Assembly: GCA_012514615.1 (NCBI GenBank)
Contig: JAAYZY010000528.1
Coordinates: forward strand, 1-7,039
Direction of reading: 5' to 3'
Length of the DNA: 7,039 nucleotides
Source of the DNA: Chloroflexota bacterium
Lineage (GTDB): Bacteria > Chloroflexota > Anaerolineae > DTPP01
The translations under genes were made by a program, and so were the position numbers. Under the pieces are notes generated by a model. It saw nothing but the letters and a program-made list of their open reading frames with translations, did not search any database and was not told where the DNA came from. Shown in pieces: positions 6,538 to 7,039 of this stretch. How positions within the stretch are numbered: position 1 is the stretch's first letter; each line of letters starts with the position of its first letter.

Positions 6538-6561
6538 GTGCGGCCTGAGTCTTTCGGGGGC

Positions 6562-6574
6562 GTCGATTGTCGAC
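6562..6574. promoter_or_regulatory. Short inverted repeat downstream of the operon promoter (possible operator)
   Basis: GTCGA-TTG-TCGAC is a perfect 5-bp inverted repeat with a 3-bp spacer, at about +10 to +22 from the predicted start of the minus-strand transcript. The position suits a repressor site. It is short enough to be chance in GC-rich DNA. Confidence 0.25.
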
Positions 6575-6590
6575 ACGGGGACATGCAACC

Positions 6591-6619
6591 ATTATAGCAC
6601 CGAGCCAAGAGGGTGTCAA
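6591..6619 (-). promoter_or_regulatory. Consensus sigma-70 promoter of the peptidase operon
   Basis: On the minus strand, TTGACA (6619-6614) and TATAAT (6596-6591) are separated by exactly 17 bp, matching the housekeeping consensus at all twelve positions. In this GC-rich region such an exact match is unlikely by chance. The predicted transcription start is near A6584, leaving a leader of about 174 nt before the M14 ATG at 6410. It points towards the peptidase genes and away from the divergent lipoprotein promoter about 100 bp to the right. Confidence 0.88.
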
Positions 6620-6669
6620 ACGGCTGGCGGCGACCTCCAAGGCTGTTTCCTTCCGTGAAAAGGGCCTTC

Positions 6670-6702
6670 GGGCGGCAGCATGCGCGCAGCACCCGGCCGC
6701 CC
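6670..6702. repeat. Inverted repeat between the divergent promoters
   Basis: GGGCGGC (6670-6676) and GCCGCCC (6696-6702) are reverse complements around a 19-nt loop, between the minus-strand promoter (ends 6619) and the plus-strand promoter (starts 6723). It could bind a shared regulator or be chance in GC-rich DNA. Nothing else is recognised in 6620-6722. Confidence 0.2.
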
Positions 6703-6722
6703 CGGACCCGGGCAACGCTCGT

Positions 6723-6751
6723 TTGACTGCCGCGCCACGCGGTGCTACACT
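6723..6751 (+). promoter_or_regulatory. Sigma-70-like promoter of the lipoprotein ORF
   Basis: TTGACT (6723-6728), a 17-bp spacer and TACACT (6746-6751) match the consensus at five of six and four of six bases. They precede the GTG start at 6774 by 22 bp, giving a very short leader containing a GGAGGA ribosome site (6762-6767). It is divergent from the peptidase operon promoter. Confidence 0.6.
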
Positions 6752-6773
6752 CCGGCTTGCTGGAGGAAGCGCA

Positions 6774-6935
6774 GTGAGCAGGCGAGAGATTGCCCAGCGC
6801 CTCTGCTGGCTGGCGGTTGCAGGGTTGCTGCTGGCCGCCTGCACCCCGGGGCCGCCGCCCCGAGGCCTGGCGGTGACCACCTTCGCCGGCATGGGCAAGG
6901 TGGGGCCCTTGGGGTCATTGTTCACAGGGTGGTAG
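6774..6935 (+). CDS. Short putative lipoprotein, probably truncated
   Basis: GTG at 6774 with GGAGGA seven bases upstream opens a 53-residue frame ending at TAG 6933-6935. The N-terminus has Arg3, Arg4 and Arg9, then a hydrophobic stretch (residues 10-22) and the lipobox LAAC with Cys23, followed by a Pro-rich linker (TPGPPPRG). This is a clear signal-peptidase-II lipoprotein pattern, with the mature protein anchored at the membrane. After the linker comes VTTFAGMGKVG, which resembles the first blade motif of NHL-repeat proteins (VTTLAG-G--G-), but the frame stops about 15 residues later. The mature part is thus only about 31 residues, far shorter than an NHL propeller. The simplest reading is a lipoprotein gene interrupted just here, perhaps by the element to its right. 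Alternatively it is a genuine small lipoprotein. Confidence 0.55.
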   Translation: MSRREIAQRLCWLAVAGLLLAACTPGPPPRGLAVTTFAGMGKVGPLGSLFTGW

Positions 6936-6949
6936 AATTGGTGTAGAAT
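6921..6949 (+). promoter_or_regulatory. Sigma-70-like promoter reading towards the ORF at 7004
   Basis: TTCACA (6921-6926), a 17-bp spacer and TAGAAT (6944-6949) each match the consensus at five of six bases. The predicted start is near 6957, about 47 nt before the ATG at 7004. It overlaps the end of the lipoprotein ORF, consistent with it belonging to a separate, possibly inserted, unit. Confidence 0.5.
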
Positions 6950-6977
6950 GTAGAGGACGGAGTAGAGCGGTGGCCAT

Positions 6978-6993
6978 GGGGGGGGTTGGGGGG
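6978..6993 (+). other. G-run tract upstream of the rightmost ORF
   Basis: Eight consecutive G residues (6978-6985), TT, then six G (6988-6993), followed directly by the AGGTAGG that forms the ribosome site of the ORF at 7004. The mRNA could form a G-quadruplex that masks the ribosome site. Such homopolymer runs are also prone to length variation and sequencing error. Confidence 0.4.
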
Positions 6994-7003
6994 AGGTAGG
7001 ATC

Positions 7004-7039
7004 ATGCGGCTGAACTTGCTTCTGCCACGGGTGGAGCCG
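7004..7039 (+). CDS. Start of an unidentified ORF, possibly a transposase (partial)
   Basis: ATG at 7004 follows GGAGGT (6992-6997) by six bases. Twelve codons are visible before the window ends: MRLNLLLPRVEP. I recall similar LNLLLP-V-P beginnings in insertion-sequence transposases of Chloroflexota that continue into a Cys-rich zinc-binding domain, but 12 residues are too few to assign. A transposase would explain the apparent truncation of the lipoprotein ORF just upstream and the change in sequence texture after about 6915. Treat the function as unknown until the downstream sequence is read. Confidence 0.35.
   Translation, partial: MRLNLLLPRVEP

Noticed and set aside
6420..6692. Full 90-codon minus-strand frame starting at 6692
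   Set aside because: Its start lies upstream of the strong promoter at 6591-6619, so the main transcript cannot encode it whole. Only the part from 6584 is considered, as a possible leader ORF.
1..7039. CRISPR array, tRNA or rRNA genes, phage or defense genes
   Set aside because: No regularly spaced repeats, cloverleaf-like sequences or recognisable phage or defense proteins were seen on either strand.

Overview
The window is GC-rich bacterial DNA whose densely packed genes lie mostly on the minus strand. Strong purine-rich ribosome binding sites, the G/C-biased codon use and the style of the peptidases suggest a Chloroflexota-type (Anaerolineae/Caldilineae-like) bacterium. That placement rests on family resemblance by eye only. 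No tRNA, rRNA or CRISPR array was seen.

Reading the minus strand from about 6619 down to 1, one probable operon starts at a textbook sigma-70 promoter (TTGACA-17-TATAAT). A structured leader of about 170 nt follows. Then come an M14 zinc carboxypeptidase, an M24 (aminopeptidase P/creatinase-fold) protein, two adjacent paralogous M20 dipeptidases, and a DsbA-fold thiol oxidoreductase cut by the left edge. None of the five N-termini looks like an export signal. The set therefore reads as cytosolic peptide catabolism: trimming from the C-terminal side (M14), possibly from the N-terminal or Xaa-Pro side (M24), and dipeptide hydrolysis (the two M20 enzymes).

The most interesting point is the last gene. 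Its frame is open from the ATG at 549 to the window edge, except for one in-frame TGA (514-516) placed exactly where DsbA-family proteins carry the first active-site cysteine. Just downstream is a 9-bp stem with a GGA loop whose first loop G is the 21st base after the TGA, which fits a bacterial SECIS. I interpret this as a previously unannotated selenocysteine-containing DsbA-like protein that ordinary gene callers would miss or call a pseudogene.

Secondary points: the M24 protein has lost three of the five usual metal ligands. One M20 paralog has Trp where the lid-domain His normally sits. A 13-bp GC-only hairpin separates M24 from the first M20 gene. A possible leaderless 54-codon ORF fills the operon leader.

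The right end (about 6720-7039) is divergent, on the plus strand. A second promoter drives a 53-residue lipoprotein that looks truncated, followed by a third promoter, a G-run tract and the first 12 codons of an ORF that may be an insertion-sequence transposase.
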